Of a DNA stretch of 12,379 nt, positions 1-5,687 are shown one piece after another (positions within the stretch are counted from its first letter, which is position 1; each line of letters opens with the position of its first letter). This DNA is from an uncultured Propionibacteriaceae bacterium (GTDB lineage Bacteria; Actinomycetota; Actinomycetes; Propionibacteriales; Propionibacteriaceae): assembly GCA_937859105.1 (NCBI GenBank), contig CALMAD010000140.1, positions 1 through 12,379 on the forward strand, written 5' to 3'. The translations under genes were made by a program, and so were the position numbers. Under the pieces are notes generated by a model that did no database searches, had not been told where the DNA came from, and saw only the letters and a list, made by a program, of their open reading frames with translations.

Positions 1-927
1 GGTCGGCTCGTTCTCCGACTCGGGCAGCGTCTCCAGCAGCCGGTCGCGCAGCACGCGGAACTCCAGGCTGTCGAACAGCGTGTGCACGGCCTCGCGGTTC
101 CAGTCGCGCCGCTCCAGTCCGCCGAGCGTGACGCCCGGGAGCTCCAGGTCGGCGACGAGGGCGTTCAGCGTCCGGTTCCTCCGGACGTCGTCGAGGTGCG
201 CCCGCAGCGAGTCGCCCACCTTGCCGCGGATCTCGTCCGCGTGCGCCAGGACGCCCTCCAGCCCGTCGTACGCGGCGAGCCACTTCGCGGCCGTCTTCGG
301 CCCCACCCCCGGGACGCCGGGCAGGTTGTCGGACGTCTCGCCCACCAGCGCCGCCAGCTCGGGGTACCGCTTCGGCGCGACGAGGTACTTCTCCTCCACC
401 GTCGCGGGCGTCATGCGCGCCAGGTCGGAGACGCCCTTGCGCGGGTAGAGCACCGTCGTGAGGTCGTCGACGAGCTGCATCGAGTCGCGGTCACCGGTGC
501 AGATGAGCGTCTGGAACCCCGCCGCGGACGCCTCCCGGCTCAGCGTCGCGATGATGTCGTCGGCCTCGAAGCCGTCGGCGTCCACGTGGACGATGTTGAG
601 GGCGTCCAGCACCTCCTTGATGAGCGCGACCTGCCCGCGGAACTCCTCGGGCGACGTCGCGCGATTCGCCTTGTAATCGGCGTACGTCTCCGACCGGAAG
701 GTCTGCCGCGACACGTCGAAGGCGACCGCCAGGTGCGTCGGCTGCTCGTCGCGCAGCACGTTGATCAGCATCGAGGTGAACCCGTAGACTGCGTTCGTGT
801 GCTGCCCGGTGCTCGTCGAGAAGTTCTCCACGGGCAGAGCGAAGAAGGCCCGGTAGGCCACGGAGTGCCCATCGATGAGCAGCAGCCGGGGCCGGTCGGA
901 CGTGGTGTCGGGGCTCGTCGCGGTCAC
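1..927 (-). CDS. polA: DNA polymerase I, N-terminal part (5'-3' exonuclease domain); 3' end beyond window
   Basis: The first 309 codons of DNA polymerase I are present; the frame runs off the left edge without a stop. They cover the 5' nuclease domain that removes RNA primers and flaps in replication and repair. Metal-binding acidic residues of the FEN family are visible: D19 in LLLIDGHS, D71 in AVAFD, E121/D123/D124 in FEADDI, D146 and D148 in CTGDRDS, and D200 in the GETSDNLPGVPGVGPKTA helix-turn-helix region. YADYKANR (82-89) is the conserved basic DNA-contacting patch. The proofreading-like and polymerase domains lie outside. The start is GTG at 927: it has no Shine-Dalgarno but sits exactly 6 nt after a TAGAGT -10 box, so the mRNA is probably leaderless. 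The gene is divergent from the thioesterase gene with only 23 bp between start codons. Family assignment is certain; the leaderless start is inference. Confidence 0.96.
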   Translation of the reverse strand, partial: MTATSPDTTSDRPRLLLIDGHSVAYRAFFALPVENFSTSTGQHTNAVYGFTSMLINVLRDEQPTHLAVAFDVSRQTFRSETYADYKANRATSPEEFRGQVALIKEVLDALNIVHVDADGFEADDIIATLSREASAAGFQTLICTGDRDSMQLVDDLTTVLYPRKGVSDLARMTPATVEEKYLVAPKRYPELAALVGETSDNLPGVPGVGPKTAAKWLAAYDGLEGVLAHADEIRGKVGDSLRAHLDDVRRNRTLNALVADLELPGVTLGGLERRDWNREAVHTLFDSLEFRVLRDRLLETLPESENEPT

Positions 928-933
928 AGGCGC

Positions 934-939
934 ACTCTA
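934..939 (-). promoter_or_regulatory. -10 box for leaderless polA mRNA
   Basis: TAGAGT on the minus strand matches the actinobacterial TANNNT -10 pattern. Six bases (GCGCCT) separate it from the GTG start at 927, which places the expected transcription start on the start codon itself. No convincing -35 is visible. It overlaps the plus-strand -10 of the thioesterase by two bases. Confidence 0.6.
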
Positions 940-943
940 GTCT
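938..943 (+). promoter_or_regulatory. -10 box for leaderless thioesterase mRNA
   Basis: TAGTCT matches TANNNT, and 7 bases follow before the GTG at 951, so transcription should start at or next to the start codon. No Shine-Dalgarno lies upstream of that GTG, in keeping with a leaderless mRNA. The two -10 boxes share bases 938-939 and together form the near-symmetric ACTCTAGTCT around a CTAG centre. Confidence 0.6.
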
Positions 944-950
944 GGGCCCC

Positions 951-1355
951 GTGACCGAGCTACCGGACTGGCTGGCGGCGTGCCGCAGCCCCCTCATCGA
1001 GACCATGGGCTTCACGCTGACCGAGATCACGCCCGAACGTTGCGCCGGCGTCTGCCCGGTCGACGGCAACACCCAGCCGGCCGGGTTCTGGCACGGCGGG
1101 GCGTCCTGCGTGATGGCCGAGACGCTCGGGTCGATGGCCGCCTACGCCGAGGTCGGCGAGGGCGGGATGGTGTTCGGGGTCGACATCAACGCGACGCACC
1201 ACCGCGCGGTGCGCAGCGGCAGCGTCCACGGGGTGGCGACGCCGCTGTTCGTGGGGGGCACGACGGCGTCCTACGACGTCGTCCTGACAGACGACGACGG
1301 GCGGCGCATCTGCACCGCCCGTCTCACGTGCGCCCTGCGGCGCCCTCGTCGCTGA
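951..1355 (+). CDS. hotdog-fold acyl-CoA thioesterase (PaaI/YdiI-like)
   Basis: A 134-residue single hotdog domain, the usual length for small acyl-CoA thioesterases. The family signature is clear: NTQPAGFWHGGAS (40-52), with H48 and the catalytic-type acidic residue E57 in VMAETLGS, then a GVDINATHHRAV strand (76-87) and a G-rich VGGTTASYDVVL strand. The arrangement resembles the 4-hydroxybenzoyl-CoA/DHNA-CoA thioesterase branch, so menaquinone-pathway or phenylacetate-type CoA esters are possible substrates, but the substrate cannot be read from sequence. The GTG start at 951 is supported by the -10 box 7 nt upstream. The TGA at 1353-1355 abuts the stop of pdtaR on the other strand with no base between. 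It is the only plus-strand protein gene in the window. Confidence 0.9.
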   Translation: MTELPDWLAACRSPLIETMGFTLTEITPERCAGVCPVDGNTQPAGFWHGGASCVMAETLGSMAAYAEVGEGGMVFGVDINATHHRAVRSGSVHGVATPLFVGGTTASYDVVLTDDDGRRICTARLTCALRRPRR

Positions 1356-2015
1356 TCAGTCGTCCGCCTCGTCCTCGGGCTCCGGACGCCGCGCCCGCCG
1401 CTTGGGCTTGGGTGCGGCCTCCTTCTTGTTGTGCTCGATGACGCTCTCGGCGACCTCGCGCATCGACTTGCGCAGGTCCATCGCGGTCTTCTGAATCCAG
1501 CGGAACGCCTCCGGCTCGGAGAGCCCGAGGCCCTCCATGAGCAGCCCCTTCGCGTGATCGACCGCCTTGCGCGACTCGAGACGCTCGGTCAGGTCGCTCA
1601 CCTCGTCCTCCACCGCGCGGATCTCCGCGTAGCGGCCCATGGCCAGCTCGATCGCGGGGACGACGTCGGAGGCGTCGAACGGCTTCACGACGTACGCCAT
1701 CGCGCCGGCCTGCCGCGCACGGTCGACCAGGTCGCGCTGGCTGAACGCGGTCAGCATCACGACGGGCGCGATGCGCTCCTTGGCGATCTCGGACGCCGCG
1801 GTGATGCCGTCCATCTTGGGCATCTTGACGTCCATCACCACGAGGTCGGGGTCGAGCTCGCGCGCCTTGGCGAGCGCTTCTTCCCCGTCGGCCGCCTCGC
1901 CGACCACGTCATAACCCTCGCCGGTCAGCAACTCGACGAGATCGAGGCGGATCAGCGCCTCATCTTCGGCCACGAGCACGCGGGGACGCCTCGCCGCCGG
2001 TTGATCGGAACTCAC
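1356..2015 (-). CDS. pdtaR: ANTAR-domain response regulator (PdtaR-type transcription antiterminator)
   Basis: The protein has 219 residues. Residues 11-125 are a receiver domain with the acidic pair E17/D18, phospho-acceptor D62 in VVMDVKMP, T89 and K111 in VVKPF. After a coiled-coil linker (about 130-150), residues 150-195 form the three-helix RNA-binding ANTAR domain (KAVDHAKGLLMEGLGLSE and on). ANTAR regulators bind paired hexaloop RNA hairpins and prevent termination; in mycobacteria PdtaR is phosphorylated by the histidine kinase PdtaS, which is not in this window. A basic then acidic tail (198-219) follows the ANTAR fold. I chose GTG 2015 because GGAAGAGG lies 9 nt upstream and the receiver fold begins ten residues later; the frame stays open to 2126, but that extension would read through the promoter. 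A pdtaR-polA neighbourhood is, as I recall, also seen in mycobacteria. Confidence 0.94.
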   Translation of the reverse strand: MSSDQPAARRPRVLVAEDEALIRLDLVELLTGEGYDVVGEAADGEEALAKARELDPDLVVMDVKMPKMDGITAASEIAKERIAPVVMLTAFSQRDLVDRARQAGAMAYVVKPFDASDVVPAIELAMGRYAEIRAVEDEVSDLTERLESRKAVDHAKGLLMEGLGLSEPEAFRWIQKTAMDLRKSMREVAESVIEHNKKEAAPKPKRRARRPEPEDEADD

Positions 2016-2035
2016 TTCAATATCCTCTTCCTTGT

Positions 2036-2065
2036 CGTCCCGGGGGATTCCCAGAATACGGGACG
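2036..2065 (-). promoter_or_regulatory. pdtaR promoter with surrounding dyad
   Basis: The -10 box TATTCT is at 2053-2058 (minus strand), giving a predicted start near 2046 and a leader of about 31 nt that contains the GGAAGAGG ribosome site. The box lies inside a perfect 7-bp inverted repeat, CGTCCCG (2036-2042) and CGGGACG (2059-2065), whose 16-nt spacer also holds the small palindrome GGGATTCCC (2044-2052). No good -35 is seen. The -10 is a good match; an operator role for the dyad is a guess. Confidence 0.5.
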
Positions 2066-2066
2066 T

Positions 2067-2095
2067 TTGTCCACGGTGGGCGCTTCGCGTATCGG
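2067..2095 (+). promoter_or_regulatory. possible tRNA-Leu promoter
   Basis: TTGTCC (2067-2072) and TATCGG (2090-2095) are separated by 17 bases, a sigma70-like layout, and would start transcription about 40 nt before the tRNA. The -10 lacks the last conserved T, so this is only the best candidate present. Confidence 0.3.
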
Positions 2096-2109
2096 ACGCG
2101 CGCCCACCG
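2074..2109. repeat. 10-bp perfect inverted repeat with nested hairpin between pdtaR and tRNA-Leu
   Basis: CGGTGGGCGC (2074-2083) and GCGCCCACCG (2100-2109) are exact inverted copies with a 16-nt spacer. Inside, GCGT (2087-2090) can pair with ACGC (2096-2099) around a 5-nt loop. No T-run follows on either strand, and both neighbouring genes point away from it, so it is not a terminator. It overlaps the candidate tRNA promoter, so an operator or a leader structure is possible. Confidence 0.6.
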
Positions 2110-2140
2110 CGGCTCTTGTGGCACACTGATGCAGCACCCG

Positions 2141-2224
2141 GCCGGGGTGGCGGAATGGTAGACGCGGACGGCTCAAACCCGTCTGGCCGTAAAGGCTGTA
2201 GGGGTTCGACTCCCCTTCCCGGTA
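2141..2224 (+). tRNA. tRNA-Leu (anticodon CAA)
   Basis: A class II tRNA of 84 nt. The acceptor strands are 2141-2147 and 2217-2223, with discriminator A at 2224 and no encoded CCA. The D stem is GCG/CGC (2150-2152, 2163-2165). The anticodon stem is GACGG/CCGTC (2167-2171, 2179-2183), with loop CTCAAAC placing CAA at 2174-2176, which reads UUG. The long variable arm (2184-2199) has a GCC/GGC stem, as expected for leucine. The T stem is AGGGG/CCCCT with loop TTCGACT (2205-2211). The acceptor stem has a G-U wobble at each end (2141/2223 and 2147/2217). UUG is rare in such GC-rich genomes, so this should be a minor leucine tRNA. It converges on pyk with 17 bases between. Confidence 0.95.
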
Positions 2225-2241
2225 CGGCCGCCCGCGGCCCC

Positions 2242-3645
2242 TCACGGCAGTTCGGCGACCCGCAACGAGTTGGTCTTACCGGCCGAATGGCGCGGGTTGC
2301 CCGCGACGATCACGACCTTGTCGTTCGACACGACCCCCATGTCTTCCTGCTTGAGGGCCGCGGTGACCGCCTCCACCATCGCGTCGATCGTGGTGAACTC
2401 CGGCGTCGTCCACGCCTTCACGCCCCACACCAGCGTCATGCGCTGGCTGGTGTGCGAGCTCGGGCTGAACGAGAGCACCTGGATGTCGGAGCGCAGCCGC
2501 GTCAGGCGCAGCGCCGTGTCGCCCGACTTCGTGAACGCGACCAGGTACTTCGCCCCGACCCGCTCGGCGACCTCGACGGCGGCCTTCGCGATGATGCCCG
2601 ACGTGGTGTGCGGGTTCCACTCGATCGGGTGGATGTCGCCGATCTCCTCGCTTCGGTTCACGATGCGCGACATGGTCTCGACCGTCTGGACCGGGTACTT
2701 GCCGACCGCGGTCTCACCGGAGAGCATCACGGCGTCCGCGCCGTCGAGCACCGCGTTCGCCACATCGGACGCCTCCGCCCGCGTCGGCCGCGGGGCGCCG
2801 ATCATGGATTCCAGCATCTGCGTCGCCACGATGACGGGCTTCGCGTTGCGCCGGGCCAGGTGGATGATGCGCTTCTGGGCGGCCGGCACCTCCTCCAGCG
2901 GCAGTTCGACGCCCAGGTCACCGCGGGCCACCATGAAGGCGTCGAACGCCGTCATCAGGCCGTCGAGGTGCTCGAGCGCCTGCGGCTTCTCGATCTTCGC
3001 GATCACCGGGAGGCGCAGCCCCTCCTCGTCCATGATCTGGTGGACGATCTCCACGTCGCTCGGCGAGCGCACGAACGAGAGCGCGATCATGTCGACGCCG
3101 TGACGCAGTGCCCAGCGCAGGTCGCGCTGATCCTTCTCCGTCAGGGCCGGGACGCTCACAGCCACGCCGGGCAGGTTGATGCCCTTGTGGTCGCTCACCG
3201 GGCCGCCGACGACGACCTCGGTCAGGACGTCGGTGTCGGTCACCTCGAGGGCACGCAACTCGATCGCGCCGTCGTTGATGAGGATCTGGTCGCCCGACGT
3301 GACGTCGTCGGTCAGCGTGGAGAGCGTGGTGGAACAAATGTCCTTGGTGCCGGCCACGTCACGCGTCGTGATCGTGAACCGGTCGCCGGGGGTGAGAATC
3401 TGGGGGCCTTCGGCGAACGTGCCGAGGCGGATCTTCGGGCCCTGGAGGTCGGCGAACACGCCGACCGGACGCCCCGCTTCGGTCGCCGCCTCCCGGACCG
3501 TGTGGAGGCGCTGCAGGTGCTCGTCGTAGCTGCCGTGGCTCATGTTGAGCCGGGCCACGTTCATGCCCGCGCGGATCAGGGCGCCGACCACCTCGGGGCT
3601 ATCGGTGGCAGGACCAAGGGTGCATACAATTTTGGCTTTTCGCAC
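2242..3645 (-). CDS. pyk: pyruvate kinase
   Basis: The 467-residue enzyme makes pyruvate and ATP from phosphoenolpyruvate and ADP at the end of glycolysis, in the cytoplasm. The TIM-barrel start is MRKAKIVCTLGPA, with substrate-binding R32 and N34 in ARLNMSHG; the B domain occupies roughly 70-165. The catalytic lysine is K218 in VIAKIEKPQ, metal ligands are E220 and D243 (ARGDLGVE), and MLSGETA (307-313) follows. The C-terminal regulatory domain spans about 345-467. K71 in LQGPKIRLG occupies the site where potassium-dependent enzymes carry Glu, suggesting potassium independence. The frame is open six bases further, to a TTG at 3651, but GTG 3645 lies 6 nt after a TAGGGT -10 box, so that TTG would fall between promoter and start; GTG 3645 on a leaderless mRNA is preferred. 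Confidence 0.97.
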   Translation of the reverse strand: MRKAKIVCTLGPATDSPEVVGALIRAGMNVARLNMSHGSYDEHLQRLHTVREAATEAGRPVGVFADLQGPKIRLGTFAEGPQILTPGDRFTITTRDVAGTKDICSTTLSTLTDDVTSGDQILINDGAIELRALEVTDTDVLTEVVVGGPVSDHKGINLPGVAVSVPALTEKDQRDLRWALRHGVDMIALSFVRSPSDVEIVHQIMDEEGLRLPVIAKIEKPQALEHLDGLMTAFDAFMVARGDLGVELPLEEVPAAQKRIIHLARRNAKPVIVATQMLESMIGAPRPTRAEASDVANAVLDGADAVMLSGETAVGKYPVQTVETMSRIVNRSEEIGDIHPIEWNPHTTSGIIAKAAVEVAERVGAKYLVAFTKSGDTALRLTRLRSDIQVLSFSPSSHTSQRMTLVWGVKAWTTPEFTTIDAMVEAVTAALKQEDMGVVSNDKVVIVAGNPRHSAGKTNSLRVAELP

Positions 3646-3651
3646 GCTCAA

Positions 3652-3657
3652 ACCCTA
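3652..3657 (-). promoter_or_regulatory. -10 box for leaderless pyk mRNA
   Basis: TAGGGT on the minus strand fits TANNNT and is followed by exactly six bases and then GTG at 3645, the same geometry as polA. No Shine-Dalgarno is present before the GTG. No clear -35 is seen at 16-19 nt upstream. Confidence 0.55.
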
Positions 3658-3679
3658 CTCAACCGCCGCCGGGGCATCC

Positions 3680-3714
3680 ATCCGAGGTTGCACGGTTGCA
3701 CAGCTTTCTCGGAT
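3680..3714. repeat. inverted repeat enclosing a tandem 8-mer, between rluD and pyk
   Basis: ATCCGAG (3680-3686) and CTCGGAT (3708-3714) are perfect inverted copies. Between them GGTTGCAC occurs twice in tandem (3686-3693 and 3694-3701). Read as RNA on the minus strand, the outer 7-bp stem could close over a small TGCA/TGCA hairpin with an ACCG loop. No U-run follows, so it is not a standard terminator. It lies 17 nt after the rluD stop and about 35-70 nt upstream of the predicted pyk start, so it may be a pyk operator or a weak rluD terminator. Confidence 0.45.
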
Positions 3715-3730
3715 CCGTTACATGACGCGG

Positions 3731-4645
3731 CTAGTCGGCTCTGACGACGGCCAACGCGTGCTCGAGATCGTCGGGATACGGCGAGGTGAACGTCACGCGG
3801 TCGCCCGATGACGGATGGATGAACGACAACTCGACGGCGTGCAGCCATTGCCGGATCAGGCCCAGCCGCTCCGCCAACACCGGGTTCGGGCCGTACAGCG
3901 GATCTCCCACCACCGGGTGCTGGATCGCCAGCATGTGCACCCGGATCTGGTGGGTCCGGCCGGTCTCGAGGTGGACCTGCAGCAGCGTCGTCGACCGGAA
4001 CGCCTCGAGCGTGTCGTAGTGCGTCACCGAGTGCCGGCCGCCGTCCACGATCGCCATCCGCCATTCCGAGCCGGGGTGGCGCCCGATCGGGGCGTCGATC
4101 GTGCCGGCGAACGGGTCGGGATGGCCCTGGACGAGCGTGTGATACACCTTGTCGACGCTGCGATCGCGGAACGCGCGCTTGAGCGCGGTGTAGGCGGGCT
4201 CGCTCTTAGCGACGACCATGAGCCCCGACGTGCCCACGTCGAGGCGCTGCACGATGCCGCGCCGCTCCGGCGCCCCCGACGTCGAGATGCGGAACCCGGC
4301 CGCGGCGAGATGCCCCAGCACGTCCGGCCCGTCCCACCCCAGCGACGGGTGCGCCGCGACGCCCGCGGGCTTGTCGACGACGACGATGTCGGCGTCGTCG
4401 TGCACGATGCGCATGCCCGCCACCTCGCGCGGCACGACGTGTGCGACCTTCGGCTCGCCGATCTCCACCTCGAGCAGCTCGCCGCCCCGCACGCGCTCCG
4501 ACTTGCCGACCACCCGCCCGTCCAGCCGGACGCCGCCCTCGGCGATCAGCTCGGCCACGCGGCTGCGGCTGACGCCGGTCATGCGGGACGCCGCCGCGTC
4601 CACCCGTTCCCCGGCCAGCCCGTCGGGCACCAGATGCACGCTCAC
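3731..4645 (-). CDS. 23S rRNA pseudouridine synthase, RluD family
   Basis: A 304-residue RluA/RluD-type enzyme converting uridine to pseudouridine in structured RNA. An N-terminal S4 RNA-binding domain (about 12-62, [18 protein letters not shown]) is followed by the catalytic domain, with nucleophile D136 in [16 protein letters not shown], the KVYHTLV strand (166-172) and the [12 protein letters not shown] motif (227-238). The residue before the RLD triad is Q133, where His is common. The target is presumably 23S rRNA, as for RluD, but the exact site is not readable from sequence. The GTG at 4645 overlaps the lspA stop in a GTGA tetranucleotide, implying translational coupling. The gene is last in a dksA-like/lspA/rluD operon; the open frame continues upstream through lspA but is not coding there. 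I leave the symbol blank because RluA-family paralogues are hard to separate. Confidence 0.94.
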   Translation of the reverse strand: MSVHLVPDGLAGERVDAAASRMTGVSRSRVAELIAEGGVRLDGRVVGKSERVRGGELLEVEIGEPKVAHVVPREVAGMRIVHDDADIVVVDKPAGVAAHPSLGWDGPDVLGHLAAAGFRISTSGAPERRGIVQRLDVGTSGLMVVAKSEPAYTALKRAFRDRSVDKVYHTLVQGHPDPFAGTIDAPIGRHPGSEWRMAIVDGGRHSVTHYDTLEAFRSTTLLQVHLETGRTHQIRVHMLAIQHPVVGDPLYGPNPVLAERLGLIRQWLHAVELSFIHPSSGDRVTFTSPYPDDLEHALAVVRAD

Positions 4646-5205
4646 GAGGACGCCCGCCCCCGCGCCTCCTGCTCGCCGGCGTCCATCCGACGGCCGTCGG
4701 CGGAGACCTGCCGGACCACGCTCAGCCAGATGATGAGTACGGCCGCCCCCGTGATGCACATGTCGGCGACGTTGAAGATCGCGAAATACGGCAACTGGAT
4801 GAAGTCGATCACGTGGCCGTGCAGCGGCGACGGGGGCCGGAACAGCCGGTCGGTCAGGTTGCCGAGGATGCCCGCGAGCAGCAGGCCCGTCGCGACGCCC
4901 CACGCCCGGACGCGCACGCGCGGCACGAGCCACGCCGACACGACGACGAACGCGGCGATGGCCACGAACGACAGCACGACGGTGAAGTTCTCCCCCATGC
5001 TGAACGCCGCCCCGGGGTTCGAGATGAGCTGCAGGGTCACCAGCCCGCCGAGCAGCACCGGCGGGTTCGCCGGATCCAGGTGGGCGAGGGCGGCCGTCTT
5101 GGTCGCCAGGTCGGCGGCGTAGCCGGCCACCGCGACGACGAAGACGAGCACCCGCGCGGTGGTCGCGTGGGTGCTCGTCTCGTCGGTGTGCTCGGTCGTG
5201 GTTAT
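4642..5205 (-). CDS. lspA: lipoprotein signal peptidase (signal peptidase II)
   Basis: This membrane aspartyl protease removes signal peptides from diacylglyceryl-modified prolipoproteins. Numbered from the AUA at 5205, the frame gives 187 residues with four membrane segments (about 19-38, 74-95, 102-118, 142-165). Family motifs are NPGAAFSM (63-70), GNLTDRLFR (115-123), and the catalytic pair D134 in HVIDF and D148 in FNVAD. The start is uncertain. GGGAGG at 5213-5218 is ideally placed 7 nt before AUA 5205, which overlaps the preceding stop as ATAA; GTG 5151 (169 residues) is a conventional codon but has no ribosome site and begins directly in the first membrane helix; GTG 5238 and ATG 5292 lie inside the upstream gene without a ribosome site. 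The 3' end overlaps rluD by 4 nt. Confidence 0.92.
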   Translation of the reverse strand: MTTTEHTDETSTHATTARVLVFVVAVAGYAADLATKTAALAHLDPANPPVLLGGLVTLQLISNPGAAFSMGENFTVVLSFVAIAAFVVVSAWLVPRVRVRAWGVATGLLLAGILGNLTDRLFRPPSPLHGHVIDFIQLPYFAIFNVADMCITGAAVLIIWLSVVRQVSADGRRMDAGEQEARGRASS

Positions 5206-5621
5206 CGCCGTTCCTCCCGCTGCTTGCAGTCCAGACACAGCGTCGCGCGCGGGAACACGATCAGCCGAGCCTTGCCGATCGGCTTGCCACACACTTCGCA
5301 GTAGCCGTAATGGCCCGACTCGAAACGCCGGAGGGCCAACTGGGCCTGCTCCAGCATCTCACGGGCGTTCTGCACGAGCGACATCTCCTGATCGCGTTCG
5401 AAGTTGGTCGACCCCACGTCGGCCGGGTCGCGGCCCGCACCCTCGGTGCCTTCGTCGAAGAGGTTGGCGAGCCCGGCCTGGGCGGTCTCGATCGCCCGCT
5501 CCATGCGCGCGATGTCCGACTCCAGCTCGTCACGGACGTCGTCCAACTCCTCCTGCGTCCAGGGCTCTTCCCCGTCCGCGATCGGGAATGCGGCCTGCGC
5601 ACCGGCATCCGATGTAGCCAT
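5202..5621 (-). CDS. TraR/DksA-family C4 zinc-finger protein
   Basis: A 139-residue protein with an N-terminal coiled-coil region (about 22-105) and a C-terminal four-cysteine zinc finger in the pattern C-x2-C-x17-C-x2-C (CEVCGKP ... CLDC), as in DksA/TraR. Such proteins bind the RNA polymerase secondary channel in proteobacteria; the actinobacterial relatives are less well understood, so a transcription-regulatory role is inference. The coiled-coil tip carries RDPADVGS, an acidic stretch comparable in place to the DksA tip but different in sequence. ATG 5621 has GGAGG 9 nt upstream; the TTG three codons earlier touches the ribosome site and is rejected. Its stop TAA overlaps the proposed lspA AUA start. 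As I recall, pairing of such a gene with lspA is common in Actinobacteria, which supports one operon. Confidence 0.88.
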   Translation of the reverse strand: MATSDAGAQAAFPIADGEEPWTQEELDDVRDELESDIARMERAIETAQAGLANLFDEGTEGAGRDPADVGSTNFERDQEMSLVQNAREMLEQAQLALRRFESGHYGYCEVCGKPIGKARLIVFPRATLCLDCKQREERR

Positions 5622-5654
5622 CTGCGACAACCTCCTGCTGGGTGATGAGCGCAG

Positions 5655-5660
5655 AGACTA
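5655..5660 (-). promoter_or_regulatory. extended -10 promoter for the dksA-like/lspA/rluD operon
   Basis: TAGTCT on the minus strand, directly preceded by TGC, gives an extended -10 (TGN-TANNNT). Transcription would start near 5648, leaving a leader of about 27 nt that carries the GGAGG ribosome site. The -35 region is T-rich but has no clear hexamer. Confidence 0.5.
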
Positions 5661-5687
5661 GCACCCGCGGGCGCGAAGAAAAGAACC

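Noticed and set aside
1330..1343. GCGCC/GGCGC hairpin near the end of the thioesterase gene
   Set aside because: Lies within coding sequence, short stem, no T-run after it on either strand.
2226..2239. GGCCG/CGGCC hairpin right after tRNA-Leu as a terminator
   Set aside because: Only five pairs with no T-run; easily arises by chance in such GC-rich sequence.
2032..3744. Long plus-strand open frame (570 codons) across the tRNA and antisense to pyk
   Set aside because: It includes the tRNA and is Arg/His/Val-rich shadow coding typical of high-GC DNA; pyk on the other strand has full motifs.
5622..5630. TTG 5630 as start of the dksA-like gene
   Set aside because: It directly touches GGAGG with no spacer; ATG 5621 is correctly spaced.
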